64,000 nucleotides of DNA from Diphasiastrum complanatum. Lineage: Eukaryota; Streptophyta; Lycopodiopsida; Lycopodiales; Lycopodiaceae. The notes under the pieces were generated by a model, which did no database searches, was not told where the DNA came from, and worked only from the letters and a program-made list of their open reading frames with translations. Each line of letters opens with the position of its first letter. Within the stretch, counting starts at the first letter, position 1. A program made the translations under genes and the position numbers. This document shows positions 31,130-42,607 of the stretch, piece by piece. The stretch covers positions 1 to 64,000 of the forward strand of contig MU831902.1 in NCBI GenBank assembly GCA_029204225.1. Direction: 5' to 3'.

Positions 31130-32290
31130 TTATGGACAAGGGCTTAATCGGCTACTTAAGCTTCTCACACATAGTTTTTGATGCTCGATTGATTTTGTAT
31201 TGATAATTTTATTTTTTTGTAACCGAGGTTTTTGAGATTTTTGACTGGGTGGTATTGTTGCCTCACTTACCATATCGTCATCGATTGTATCCCAGACTTC
31301 ATCTGGATACACATCCCATGTGTATACTTTGGACTTGGGCCTATATGCTTGTGTGTTGGGTACTTTGGATGTCAGTTGGACATGAGCCAACGGCCTTGGT
31401 GACTTGATCTCCTGAGGAATTAATTTTGGCGGATAACGTTTGGCATCTAGATTAAGGAGTACATGTTCATCCGTCATTTCAACATCATCCATGGAAAGAA
31501 TACCTTCTTCGAAAACATGGGCGGTAGAGACGCTAGGCTCTCCTGGGCACCAAGCTATAGGAATCGGGTCAATCATCATAAGTGGGATGATGGGTGTATC
31601 AATGTCTGTAGAAGATGGTAGAATACCCACATCTTCTGTAGCGGTTTCTATATGACATCGGTTGGAATCTGCACAGTCCACAGTGGCTAGTGCCTGACCC
31701 CAATTGATTATGTCCGTGGATCTTATATAGTGGCCTTTTGGTTGGATCGGGACACTATCGGATTTGTCATAAGTTGTTGATGACCAATCATCATAAACTT
31801 TAGCTGGCTTGACATGTCCAGTTAAGTCAACAGTGACTCGTTTGTCGTGATTGCCAAAGGTGATTTTGCTATGCCTCCAATCTTGGACAACACTTGTCAT
31901 CTGGAGCCAGGGTGTACCAAGAAGGAGTTTATAAGTATTGGCATCTTCTAGTAAGTCTAAGATGACACAATCGATTACAAATTTGACACCTGCTATTCCA
32001 ACTTTAATATTTGATAAATGACCAGCATAGTTTGTAACTCGTTGATCAACCATGCGAAGTTTGTATCGTGGTTGATCGAGGGTATGGAAGCCCCATGGCT
32101 TTGCCAATGACAAAGCCATTATATTAACGCTTGGTCCGCTATCAAGGATATCGGATATTGCGGGATAGTCTTTATAGGACAAAGGTAAGATGATGCTAGT
32201 CCTCTTAGCAGCACCTATATTCAACAGATTTATAGGAATCTGGGAAATTTTAGAAATCTCTTTTGTTTTCCGTTGTTCATCAGGAATAGT
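31130..32290 (-). pseudogene. Gypsy-1 retropepsin-like protease region
   Basis: A long open frame (395 codons if the Copia-derived first residues are counted). Near residue 57 it has ILDSGPSVNIM, the retroviral-type aspartic protease motif (usually D-[ST]-G-A-[ST]) with Pro in the Ala position, followed by LLGTPWLQ, the second conserved strand of such proteases. The remainder is acidic linker sequence leading to RT. The frame is unusually well kept, but the element is broken downstream. Confidence 0.75.
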
Positions 32291-32760
32291 AGGAATGAAG
32301 AGTTTGCAGAGGTCCACATATATCTATATGAACAACATCAGACCTTTTGCTGCATGCCTATGACTCGATCTAAAAGGAATCCTAGTATGTTTTCCAAAAA
32401 TGTAACTATGGTAGACAAGGAGATCGACTTTACCAGAAGGATAGTCGAGATGAAATACTAGGGATTGTCTGGACATGTTCAAAACATATGCATAATTCAA
32501 GTGTGCTTTATTGACAAGAACAGAGGTTTTCAAAGCTTGACTAAAATCAGAATAACAATGTGCCAATCTATATGTACCCATGCCTCTTGCCGAGTGCAAG
32601 GATCTTATTACTCCTATCGATAATTCTGCATTGATCAGACTCAAACTCCACCTTATGACCTAAATCTGTAATTCTACTTACTGATAACAGATTTGTAGAG
32701 AGTTTAGGAACATACAAGACCTTTGACAATGAATTGATCATGTTAGAATCTTAATCTTAC
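32285..32760 (-). pseudogene. Copia-5 protease end and integrase start
   Basis: The minus strand reads NSLSKVLYVPKLSTNLLS and KVEFESDQCRII (protease C-terminal half and following spacer), then decayed pre-integrase text with KHTRIPFRSS and a first integrase block ('IDICGPLQ') right at the Gypsy-1 junction (about 32285). Probably the continuation of the protease start at 33310-33459. Confidence 0.65.
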
Positions 32761-33309
32761 AATACTTTACGCCTCTAAGCCATCGATGGATGGGATTGTC
32801 ATTAACATAGCCGCTTTTTAATGTGCAAAATCATTATGGTAGTCGCCTGCCGACGGCCAAGTAATGAGCATTGGCATGCTCAACTCCGTGATGTGGCTCT
32901 CTACAATCATCAAGCATGGGTGTAATTTAATAAACTTTTAATACTTGGGCGGCCAAGGCATACGATATATCAACCCAAAATGATGTAAAAAGCATTACTT
33001 GTTGTGCTCTCTATTAGTTTGCAAGAAGACTCGGCATTTCATATCCGTGTTTCAAGATTTGTTGTTGTGTCTTGGGATTGCATCTTGACACTCTTCCTCA
33101 GCTGTACTATGCACCGATAGCTTACCGATAGCTTAACATGGTATTTATCAAGATTGTGTTTGGAGAATCTGAATTCTACTACGAGGGAGATGAGGGGATT
33201 GTGATGAACACCAGTTAGAAAGTGATTGATTTTTACTTTCATCTCAGGGAAGCTCCCCCAGGCAAAAACCGCCCAAGACCTTAACCGCCACATAACGGTT
33301 TCGGTTGAA
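32761..33309. other. Unassigned 550-bp block inside Copia-5
   Basis: It separates the N- and C-terminal protease parts of Copia-5 and matches neither. Its right end (about 33266-33320) shares about 45 bp with 40590-40645, centred on CTTAACCGCCACATAACGG. Likely an insertion, perhaps a solo LTR; no target duplication identified. Confidence 0.4.
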
Positions 33310-33459
33310 GGAGCTTGAAGGCCGCCATAGCAAACCAATGTCATTCACTTTATGTCTTGATCTGTCTCCAAGAACTATGTATCTGGATGGATCTATGCTT
33401 CAAAAGTCAGAAGACATTATTTGTCTGGATGTAATGAAGTGAGAGGTTGCTCCTGAATC
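33310..33459 (-). pseudogene. Copia-5 protease start (right of Copia-3b)
   Basis: The minus strand continues GATSHFITSRQIMSSDF from the Copia-3b insertion point, followed by a stop and YIVLGDRSRHKV-like text. It is the direct continuation of the gag-protease frame at 37231 and upward: Copia-3b lies between the Ser and Gly codons of the DSG motif. Confidence 0.82.
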
Positions 33460-35075
33460 TATTGGATTAGTCTCATTCTTACTAATCGACTAATCGGTTT
33501 TAATCTTCATCCATTGTTTATCCAGTTCTGTGATTTTCCCGCGTTTTTATACAGTCTATAGAATTACAAGCATTTTTACACAGTCTGCAGAAATGCATGG
33601 AGTTTACAACAGTGTCACCTTTTTCGCCTGTCAAAAATCTCGTGGAAAAATACAGTGTTGCCTTTTTCGCCTGTGAGGAATCTCGTGTAAAATCATAGTG
33701 TCGCATTTTTTATTTTTTCCAAAGAGCCTCAAATTATAAAAAAATGACTCTGGCAAAGTGTGGGGCAACCTTAAATGAGATTTAACGCACTGTCAGGTTT
33801 GTCGCAAAATCCCAACATTGTCGCCTTTTTGCGACAGTGTCCCCTGTAGCTGTTTTAGTTCATTTCTACAGAGCTACAGTTTTGGTTCATTTATGCAGAC
33901 AGACTGTTTACGGCCAATTTCACTGCTTATCAGCAATCAATGACAAGGAACCGGATGGATGCCAGCAGATCACCAGCCAATTGGCGATCGCAATTGACGA
34001 CCTAATTTCTTAGTACAAATAGTTGTTCATATTCATACATCTTTATCATCAAAATTACCAGAAGAAGATTTTGTATAGTTAGCTCTGTCTCTCTCAAGCC
34101 TGCGAGCTTGAACACTCCTGAGCATTCTAGCTCACCTCTTAGAGGTGCTTTAGAGATTGTTATTGCGGTACTACTTATCAGCATTGTGCTTAATTCAGAC
34201 TTTCATTTTAGCCATTCAGAGATAGCATAGAGTACGCGGCTTTGATTTACAACTTATTGTACTCATTTAGTTTTGTTTCGTTTTCATACTAAATCAATAC
34301 TATCTTTTATTGCATTCAGCTTCGTCTCATAATGTGTGTTTCTGTAGTTATTCGCGATTAATAATTTGTCTAGCGTTTCGCGGCAAATTATTTGTCTGAT
34401 AATTCAAGGCTTTATTGTTTGGCTATGTAATCACTATAGTACTGATGATTCCAAAGTTAGTTACTATAAGTTCAAACGTGATTTCTATCACTTCATCACT
34501 TCTGAAAAAATAACATTCTGAATCCAATGATACGGTCTACATGAGTTATTTCTACGAGTTTTTTTATGGATCTTCTGATTTTAGTGATTTTTAGGCACTC
34601 AAATCCAATTTTCTGCTCACTGGGATCAAACTAACTCTCGCAGACTCTTTTGTGTCCTTGTCTCACTGAGATGGAACTCCAAAATTCTCTGCGAGGGTTC
34701 TTGGCCACTGGAATTGAAAATTTCACTGTCTGCAAGGGTTTTAATGGGTTTTTCTGTCTTTTTATCATTCGAAACTTTTGCAAGAGCACTTAGACTGGGA
34801 ACTAACTCTCGCAAGCTTCTCTATGCCTGTCTCACTGAGATGGAACTTTAGAGAGCTCTGTGAGAGTTCTTATGAAGATCTGATTTTTTTTTGGTTTTTT
34901 ACAAGGGTTTTTTGAATTTTTGTTTTGTTTAAAATTGATAGGCGTAGTCATGCATTGTGAAAGAGAAAGATAGTTTATTCTGCCATGCACGAAAAGTTTT
35001 CTTTCTAGACACTCAAATTATTTTCATTCGTTTCTTTTCGAGTTTGACCTATCTTCTACACACCTCTTTCCCACA
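33460..35075 (+). repeat. Copia-3b 5' LTR (1616 bp)
   Basis: It starts TATTGGATTAG (TG changed to TA) and ends CCCACA before the primer site. It is 400 bp longer than the 3' LTR because of an extra block at about 34493-34921. Tandem U3 units at about 33606-33718. Confidence 0.9.
34493..34921 (+). repeat. Extra 430-bp block in the Copia-3b 5' LTR
   Basis: Absent from the 3' LTR, where ATTTCTATCACT is followed at once by ATTGTTTTGTTTG. The block contains two diverged copies of a segment starting ACTGGGA..AACTAACTCTCGCA (from about 34618 and 34792, period about 174 bp), each with CTCACTGAGATGGAACT. Its origin is unknown. Confidence 0.8.
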
Positions 35076-35087
35076 TGGTATCAGAGC
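35076..35087 (+). other. Copia-3b primer-binding site
   Basis: TGGTATCAGAGC, complementary to the 3' end of initiator methionine tRNA, directly after the 5' LTR. Confidence 0.92.
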
Positions 35088-35282
35088 AATTTCACTACTT
35101 TTTTATTTGATACCTTCATGGTATCAGAGTGAAATCTCTAATACTTGATGTCTTTCATGATATCAAATTGATAATCATATTCTTCACTTCTTTTGAACCT
35201 TTCAGTATCAGAGAATTGATTTCCCATTGTTGGCATTACTACATCTTAGCGTCATCGATACAATCGACAGACTAAGTTCTAG

Positions 35283-36014
35283 ATGGATTCTCAAAGTAAA
35301 GCTGGTCTTATCACAGACAAGCTGAATGGATCCAATTATCATTTGTAGAAATTTAAGATGAAAAATCTTGCTAATCGCCAATGAGTTATGGGATGTTGTT
35401 ACAAGTACAAAAGTAAAACCTGAAGATGATGACTCAAAGTGGAAATCGAAGGATGGTAAAGCTTTTGCGCTTATTATCCTCAATATATTAGATACACAGA
35501 TTGGACATATAGCTGAAGCTAAAACATCAAGAGATGTTTGGGACATCCTGAACTCACTATACGATGCATAAATCTACTTTTGGATTTACATTCTTCCTCA
35601 ACAATGGTCCAATTTTCTGAAACAGTCACAAGCAATCTTCAATAGCTCTATCTTCCACTGAATCAGAGTATATTGCAGCCTCTCAAGCTACAAAAGAAGC
35701 AATTTGGTTGAGGAACTTACTCTCAGATATCGGTCTGAATCAATATGCTCCAATGACATTATTTTGTGATTATCAAAGTGCCATCGCTTTATCAGCCAAC
35801 CCTAGATTTCATTCCAAGAGTAAGCACATTGAACTGAAGTATCATTTTGTCAGAATCAAAGTTCTCAACGAAGAGGTCAGATTGTAGTACTGGAGAATGC
35901 AAGATATGACAGCAGATATTTTTACCAAAGCATTAAGTTTGGAAGCACACAGAAGATTCTGTGTAGAACTAAGTTTGAAGGTCAAGGCATTCAAGGATTC
36001 AGATTAAGGGGGAG
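35283..36014 (+). pseudogene. Copia-3b residual gag joined to RNase H
   Basis: Gag starts at 35283 with KLNGSNYH, has a stop and a frameshift, and continues as LWDVVTSTKV ... SRDVWDILNSLYDA (35368-35571). About 10 bp later RNase H text begins (TFGFTFFLNNGPI, then ALSSTESEYIAASQ, HSKSKHIELKYHFVR), with a stop before IFTKALSLEAHRRF. At least 3 kb of a standard element is missing between the two blocks. Confidence 0.87.
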
Positions 36015-37230
36015 TGTTGAATTAGTCTCCTTCTTACTAATCGACTAATCGGTTTTAATCTTCATCCATTGTTTATCCAGTTCTGTGGATTTTCTCATGT
36101 TTTTATACAGTTTGCAGAATTACAAGTGTTTTTACACAGTCTGCAGAAATACACGGAGTTTACAACAGTGTCGTCTTTTTTGCCTGTCAGGAATCTCGTG
36201 GAAAAATGCAATGTCACCTTTTTCGTATTTTTTGCTTGTCAGGAATCTCGTAAAATCACAGTGTCGCATTTTTTACTTTTTCCAACGAGTCTCAAATGTT
36301 AAGAAAATGACTTTGGCAAAGTGTGGGGCAACCCTAAATGAGATTTTAATGCACTATCGAGTTTTTCGCAAAATCCCGACATTGTTGCCTTTTTGCGACA
36401 GTGTCGCCTATGGCTATTTTAATTCATTTCTGCAGAGCTACAGTTTTGGTTCATTTATGCAAACAGATTGTTTACGGAAAATTTCACCGCTTATCAGCAA
36501 TCAATGACAAGGAACCGGATGGATGCCAGCAGATCATCAGCCAACTGGTGATCACAATTGACGACCTAATTTCTTAGTATAAATAGTTGTTCATATTCAT
36601 ACATTTTCATTATCAAAATTATCAGAAGAAGACTTTGAATAGTTAGCTCTCTCTATCTCAAGCCTGCGAGCTTGAACACTCATGAGCATTCTAGCTCACT
36701 TCTTAGAGTTGTTTTAGAGATTGCTATTGCGCTACTGCTTATTAGCATTGCTCTTAATTCAAACTTTTATTTTAGCCGCTCAGAGTTAGCATAGAGTACG
36801 CAGCTTTTATCCGCAACTTATTGTACTTATTTAGTTTTGTTTCATTTTCATACTGAATCAATACTATCTTTTATTGCATTCAGCTTCGTCTCAGAATGTA
36901 TGCGTTTCTGTAGTTATTCGCGACTAATTATTTGTCTAGCGTTTTGCGACAAATTATTTGTCTGATAATTCAATGCTTTATTGTTTGGCTACGTAATCAC
37001 TATAGTACTGATGATTTCAAAGTTAGTTACTATAAGTTCAAATGTGATTTCTATCACTATTGTTTTGTTTGAAATTGATAGGCGTCGTCATGCATTGTGA
37101 AAGAGAAAGATAGTTTATTCCGCCATGCATGGAAAGTTTTTTTTTTAGACACTCAAATTATTTTCATTTGTTTCTTTTCGAGTTCATTTTTTTTCGAGTT
37201 GACCTATCTTCTGCACACCTCTTTCCGACA
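36015..37230 (+). repeat. Copia-3b 3' LTR (1216 bp)
   Basis: It starts TGTTGAATTAG after AAGGGGGAG and ends TTTCCGACA, followed by the GAATC duplication. Homologous to the 5' LTR throughout except for the 430-bp block and small indels. Confidence 0.92.
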
Positions 37231-38150
37231 GAATCAAGGATGACCTCTTGTGTGTCGAATGACGAGGTTGCACACACATCTGTGCAAAGATAGGCTATCA
37301 AATTATTCGACCTTTCTTCGGCCATCTTCGAGCTTTCGGGCTCTTCGATGTAGGATGAACTTTTGTGGTTCTCCCATTTGCTTTGAGACTGCTTGTTCCT
37401 CATATTTTGGTAGCAGTCCACAACTGCATGACCTTTTCTGTGGCAATGGATACATTCGCTCTTTGAATTCAGCCAACACGAATCGACCGTGTGTCCTTCG
37501 TATTTGCATCTCATGCATGTCTTCGTTTCGATGTCCTGTTGTCTTCGTTTTCTTTTGTTCTACCATCTATCTTTGGTGGCTCTCTCTATCTATTGAACTT
37601 GATCCTGCTTTCGATTTGACTTCCTCTTAGGCTTGAACTATTTCTTCGGCTTCTCCTTGTTGCTGTAGAGAGCCTGATCAGAGGCATCCTTGTGATCAAG
37701 GTGCTCACGGGCTTCGACTTCTTCTCGAATCTTGATCACTGCTCTTTCGAGAGTCGTCTCTGGATCTTTTGCTAGCAACATTCAGGTGGTCTGGAAGGAT
37801 CTTGGTAAAGCTCATAGCAAGTAGGTGAGCTACTTCTTTGCTGATACAACATTATCTGTTCTGGCATTGTGTAACGAAAGGAATAGATCCTTCATTTTTC
37901 TGATAAAAGATGTGAGGTCTTTGCCATCCCATCGTAGGTTTGTCAACTGATCTTTGAGGAGCATTATATGGCTGCGTAATTTCGTCTAAAACTTGGTAAG
38001 TAATGTATCCCACATCTCTCTTGCATTAGAGAGTGTCGTGAGGTCAAGTGTCAAGCTATCATCGATGGATGAAGACAACATGGCTACTATCTTGTCATTT
38101 TTTTCTCTCCATTCTCGTAGCTCTTTGTCGATGGTTGTAGAGACCAAAGA
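37231..38150 (-). pseudogene. Copia-5 gag with two zinc knuckles and protease start
   Basis: The minus strand reads gag from about 38150: LREWREKNDKIVAMLSSS, a stop after WDTLLTKF, HIMLLKDQLTNLRWDG, further stops, then two zinc knuckles CMRCKYEGHTVDSC and CIHCHRKGHAVVDC, and the acidic spacer leading to TQEVILDS, where Copia-3b interrupts the protease motif. Double-knuckle gag as in Copia-4, so the two may be one lineage. Confidence 0.8.
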
Positions 38151-38897
38151 TTAGATGATGTTCTATTTGTATCCACACTGCAGCAAGACTTGCTTTCAGT
38201 TGCAATAATAACAGTCGTTGGGATATGCGTTACGTTTTCAGACAAAATATGCAATGTCGTTGATGCTAGCACCAACATGCTGATTACACAAGGAAGACAA
38301 AAAGACAACTTGTATCATCTGAAGGTATGCCTATCGGTAGATCAAGCACACCAAGATCACGAATCTACAGATGTTCTATGGCACAGAAGACTATGGCACA
38401 TGAACTCAATGGCATTGTATCATGCAAGCTACAATGGAACTATCACAGGAGTCTGCAGCCTATCTTGTTCATGAACTGATGTCTGTCCAAGAGGCACTCA
38501 GTCAGCCTGATTCAGATCTTTGGAAAGAAGCTATGGATAAAGAGTATTCATCTCTTATCAAGAAGTAGACGTGGACAATTGTCGAATTACTTGCCAACAG
38601 AAACGTAGTTGATTGCAAATGGATTTTCAAAGTCAAGTACAACGCAGATGGAAGCATCAACAAGAGAAGTATTCTTCTATTAGACTTTTGCTATCATTTT
38701 TCGTCGCAGCAGATTTGGAAATACATCAAATGGATGTACGAACATCATATCTCAATGGAGTTATCGAAGAAGACATCTACATGGTGCAACGGCGAAGGTT
38801 ATATTATTGAGGATAAACACAATCATGTGTGTAAACTCCATAAGGCACTTTATGGCTTGTTAGGTCAAGGCATTCAAGGATTCAGATTAAGGAGAAG
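38150..38897 (+). pseudogene. Copia-3c protease/pre-integrase and RT scraps
   Basis: One frame reads LLSVAIITVVGICVTFSD, TDVLWHRRLWHMNSMALYH (pre-integrase), then after a deletion DLWKEAMDKEYSSLIKK, a stop, VVDCKWIFKVKYNADGSINK (RT), IHQMDVRTSYLNGVIEEDIY and HVCKLHKALYGL, where the text stops and the pre-LTR sequence begins. No YVDD, no RNase H. Confidence 0.8.
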
Positions 38898-40026
38898 TGT
38901 TGGATTATTCTCCTTCTTACTAATTGAATAATCAGTTATAATCTTCATCTATTGTTTATTCATTTCTGTGGATTTTCTCGTGTCTTTACACAGTTTGCAG
39001 TTTTACAAGTGTCTTTACACAGTCTACAGAATTACACTGAGTGTTACCACAGTGTCGCATTTTTCGCCTGTCAAGAATCTCGTGTAAAATCACAGTGTCG
39101 CATTTTTCACTTTCTCCAAAGAGCCTCAAATGTTAAGGAAATGACCCCGACAAAGTGTGGGGCAACCCTAAATGAGATTTAAGGGCACTGTCTTCTTTTT
39201 CACATTTTTCGTGAAAAAATCGACATTGTTGCTTTTTCGTGACAGTGTCGCCTGTGGCTGCTTTAGTTCATTTCTGCAGAGCTACAGTTTTGGTTCATTT
39301 ATGCATACAAAATGATTACGGCCAATTTCACCGCTTATCAACAATCAATGACAAGGAACCGGATGGATGCCAGCAGATCACTAGCCAATTGGCGATCGCA
39401 TTTGACGACCTAATTTCTTAGTATAAATAGTTGTTCATATTCATACAGTTTTAAGATTATTGGAAGCATTTGAATAGTTAGCTCTCTCTCTCAAGCCTGC
39501 GAGCTTGAACACTCCTGAGCATTCTAGCTCACTTCTTATAGTTGTTTAGAGATTGTTATTGCAAAACTGCTTATCAACATTGCGCTTGATTCAGACTCTC
39601 ATTTTAGCCGCTCAGAGCTAGCATAGAGTACGCGGCTTTGATCTGCAACTTATTGTACTCATTTACTTTTGTTACATTTTCATACTGAATCAATACTATC
39701 CTTCATTGCGTTCAGCTTCGTCTCAGAATGTATGCGTTTATGTATTTCTTCGCGACTAATCCATGAACAATTCACGACCAATTATTTGTCTGATAATTTT
39801 TGATGCCTAATTGTTTGGCCATGTAATCATTGTAGTACTGATGATTTTAAAGTTAGTTACTATAGGTTCAAACATGATTTCTATCACTATTGTTTTGTTT
39901 GAAATTGATTACGATAGTCATGCATTAGAAAGATGAGGATAGTTTATTCCGCCATCCACGAAAAGTTTTCTTTCCAGACACTCGAAATATTTTCATTTGT
40001 TTCTTTTTGAACTAGACCTATCTCTG
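38898..40026 (+). repeat. Copia-3c 3' LTR (about 1130 bp)
   Basis: It starts TGTTGGATTATTC at 38898 and aligns with the Copia-3b LTRs to GACCTATCT near 40022, lacking the last bases. It has a single U3 unit (about 39050-39110), fewer than the other copies. Confidence 0.85.
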
Positions 40027-40039
40027 TGTTATTCTCGCG

Positions 40040-40618
40040 ATGCCAAATTCCAAATACACTCCTATAGCAATGCAAGTTGGGCATATCAATAGGATGCACC
40101 ATTGTAGTGAATGTAGTCATTCTCTAAGTGCAGACTATCACTGCTCAATCATCCTGCGAAGCAGAATATATTGCAGTCGCAAAATTGGCCAACAAACTCA
40201 CATGGACCAGATTGTTCCTTGATGGACTGGGCGAAACAACCAAAGAACCTTTGATCTTGCAGATGGATAATACTTCTATCATACACTTGATGAAGGATCC
40301 TATGTTTCATTCGAGAACGAAACACATTACAATCAGGTACCATTTGATAAGGGACCTAGTAAAAAAGAACCAGCTAAAAACCACCTTCATTGGAACGAAG
40401 CAGATGGTAGCAAACATCTTTACCAAGCTCTTAGACAAAGAAATGTTCGAGAGACAAAGGAAGAGTCTGGGAATCGTAAAGCTACCATGCTTTGAGAGGG
40501 AGCTGAAGAAACTAAATGTTTCTGCCCAAAAAGCTTTGTTATCTTTCGAGTTTGAGTCTACAGAACTACAAGGGAACCTTGGCACAGGCAAACCTCCCAA
40601 GACCTTAACCGCCACATA
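40040..40618 (+). pseudogene. Copia RNase H C-terminal fragment
   Basis: A 163-codon frame from 40128 reads SSCEAEYIAVAKLANKLTWT, LILQMDNTSIIHLMKDPMFH, RTKHITIRYHLIRDLV and ANIFTKLLDKEMFERQR, the end of a Copia RNase H and the pol C-terminus, followed by a Ser/Lys-rich tail. The Asp and Glu positions expected in this part of RNase H are kept. It directly follows the Copia-3c LTR and differs from Copia-1, 2 and 3; it may be the missing end of Copia-4 or 5. Confidence 0.75.
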
Positions 40619-40631
40619 ACGGTTTCAGTTG

Positions 40632-40745
40632 AAGGAGCTCAAAGGCGAAGGTCAGATGTTCGAAGACTAAAGGAGCTCGAAGGCGAAGGTCAGATGTTCG
40701 GACGACCGAAGGAGCTCCAAGACAAAGGCGAAGTCGGAACAACAC
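40632..40745. repeat. Short tandem repeats, 37-40 bp units
   Basis: Two and a half units start AAGGAGCTC and contain GGCGAAGGTCAGATGTTCG. They follow a block shared with 33266-33320. Possibly part of an LTR of the RNase H fragment's element. Confidence 0.65.
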
Positions 40746-41419
40746 CCAAAGATCGAAAGGCGACAGATCTAATACACCCAAGATCAAGCAAGTACTAGGA
40801 GGAGAACCTCCTCCACGGACGATGCTGACAAAACTTGGAGCACCATTGGAACGTGCCTAACCAACCATTCTTGTAATGAGAGGTTAGCTTAAACTCTTTT
40901 CTCTCTATCCATATAAACAGATCAAACATGAGAGAATTGACTGAACATCAAATTGATTGAACACCAATGTGAGCTAGGCATAGAACTGCCAGACGATGTC
41001 CAAGGGTCCGCTAGTAAGCAAGACTGTCTGATACTATTCGTGAGGGACATAGCTTCTCTTGCGCTGATCCGCTGTGTGGGTTTGTCACACAACACTCTCA
41101 GAAGAACAGACCATTGATAATACAGTAGCTTAAATGCACATGTAGTTTTATCTTGAATGATCTCGAATGTTTGAATGTCTGATCGTTGTCTGTTCACACT
41201 CATCTGTTTATTCTTATTCCACACACTAGTTCATCTTGGTCGAATGCTTAAACAAATTTTAATGCCTACCATGTTAATTAAGAGAAATAAAAACACATCA
41301 TCAGTGCCATACTGTATGTTGTAGACATGTGTAGCCATTCTGAGCCAATCCTTTATCCGATGAACATGATCAAAGCAATACCATGATCTTTCCAAATCAT
41401 TTTCTGGTTGCATTCTCTT
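40746..41419. other. Unassigned spacer
   Basis: No recognised gene. CCATATAAACAG near 40909 is TATA-like on the plus strand, which with the preceding repeats would suit an LTR, but no second copy exists here. The minus-strand open frame at 41231-41425 begins in Copia-4c RT text and then loses similarity. Confidence 0.35.
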
Positions 41420-42607
41420 CACCAAATCCTTTCCTACTCTTTTGATGTAGACATTACAGTTTGGTTGAGTAGGATTGAAGTCTAGGGACTTTAGAAGACT
41501 ATCAAGCTTTTTATACCAGGCTCATGATGCCTGTTTTAGACCGTAGATGCATCTCTGCAATCGACAGACATATTGTCTGTTGTCAGGGTCTTCATAGCCT
41601 TCAAGTTGCTTCATGAAAATTTTCTCCTCTAGATCTCCATGGAGAAAGACTGTTTTCACGTCAATCTGGTGTATTTCCATATTGTACTGTGTGGCGTACG
41701 TGAGGAGCAGTCTTATGCTTGTCATCTTGACCATGGGCGAATATGTGTTGAAATAGTCGACACCATATCTCTGTGTGTAGCCCTTCGCGACAAGCCTTGC
41801 TTTGTAGCGGCCAATGGTGTCATCTGACTTCAGCTTCTTCTTGTACACCCATTTGCAGTCGACTACTTTTCTATTTTTTGGTAGTGGCTCTAATGTCCAT
41901 GCCTCGTTTCGCCTCATCGACTCGATCTCTTCTAACATTGCCTGTTTCCAAAATTCTCTCTCTAAACTCTGGATAGCTTCTTGGTATGTTGCTGGCTCTT
42001 CTGTGAAGCTGCAGTACTTGAACTACGTGTCTTCGCTCCATTGAAGATTGTCAGAATAGCGGGCTTGAGGTCTTCTTTGTCTTGTTGACCTTCGAGGTTC
42101 GCTTCATCGCTGCTCAAACATTTCTTGTTTGTGGGGTCGATCCTCTGTTTCTTGCTGCTCTGGAGTTTGGGGTCCTGCATTCTGATTTGATGATTGTTCT
42201 CGATCTCCCTCTTGAATAGGCAGTAGTGTGAAGATTTCATGGCTTCTTTCGTCTTTCAGTCCAGGGAATTTCACATCTCTGCTCGAAACAACCTTCTTCA
42301 TGGTTGAATCGTAGAGTCTGTACACATGTGTTCTGTTCGAGTAGCCGACCATGATTGTTTGCTCGGATTTGTCATCGAGCTTGCTTCTCTTTTCCTTTGG
42401 AATGTGCTTATATGCTGCACATCCAAACACTCGTGTGTATGACAGATTAGGCTTTCTGCCTATCCACATCTTGTACGGTGTTTTGTTCTCCAGCGCTGTC
42501 ATTGTTGATATGTTCTGCAGGTGTACTGCTGCAGCTATTGCTTTGGCCCAGAATTGGCCTGACAATTGAGCCTTTGCCATCATGCATCTGGCTCTTTCGA
42601 CTAGCAT
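41420..42607 (-). pseudogene. Copia-4c RT and integrase C-terminus
   Basis: Minus-strand copy closely related to Copia-4a. Integrase C-terminal text (AKAQLSGQFWAKAIAAAVHL, RVFGCAAYKHIPKEKRSKLD, KKVVSSRDVKF; 42104-42607), a linker ending SEDTxFKYCSF-like with frame breaks, then RT N-terminus open for 138 codons (41522-41938; NRKVVDCKWVYKKKLKSDD, IDVKTVFLHGDLEEKIFM) and AWYKKLDSLLKSLDFNP. RT stops before YVDD and integrase begins after the catalytic core, so both domains are partial. Confidence 0.85.

Larger units (their letters stand above)
28440..32290 (-). mobile_element. Gypsy-1: decayed Ty3/Gypsy pol on the minus strand
   Basis: From 32290 backwards come an aspartic protease region, RT, RNase H, integrase and a GPY-type integrase tail. 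This order (RT before integrase) defines Ty3/Gypsy rather than Copia. No LTRs, primer site or gag were found. The right edge meets Copia-5 integrase text near 32285. Confidence 0.85.
33460..37230 (+). mobile_element. Copia-3b: deletion derivative with both LTRs
   Basis: The 5' LTR is 33460-35075, the primer site 35076-35087, the internal region only 939 bp, the polypurine tract 36006-36014 and the 3' LTR 36015-37230. GAATC is present at 33455-33459 and 37231-37235, a perfect 5-bp target duplication that fixes both ends. Gag C-terminus, protease, integrase and RT are deleted. It inserted into Copia-5. Confidence 0.93.
38150..40026 (+). mobile_element. Copia-3c: truncated element with 3' LTR
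   Basis: Protease end and pre-integrase (to about 38470), a jump over integrase to the RT N-terminus (about 38480-38860), a second jump to the purine tract (TTAAGGAGAAG), then the LTR. Two internal deletions and no 5' LTR. Confidence 0.78.
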
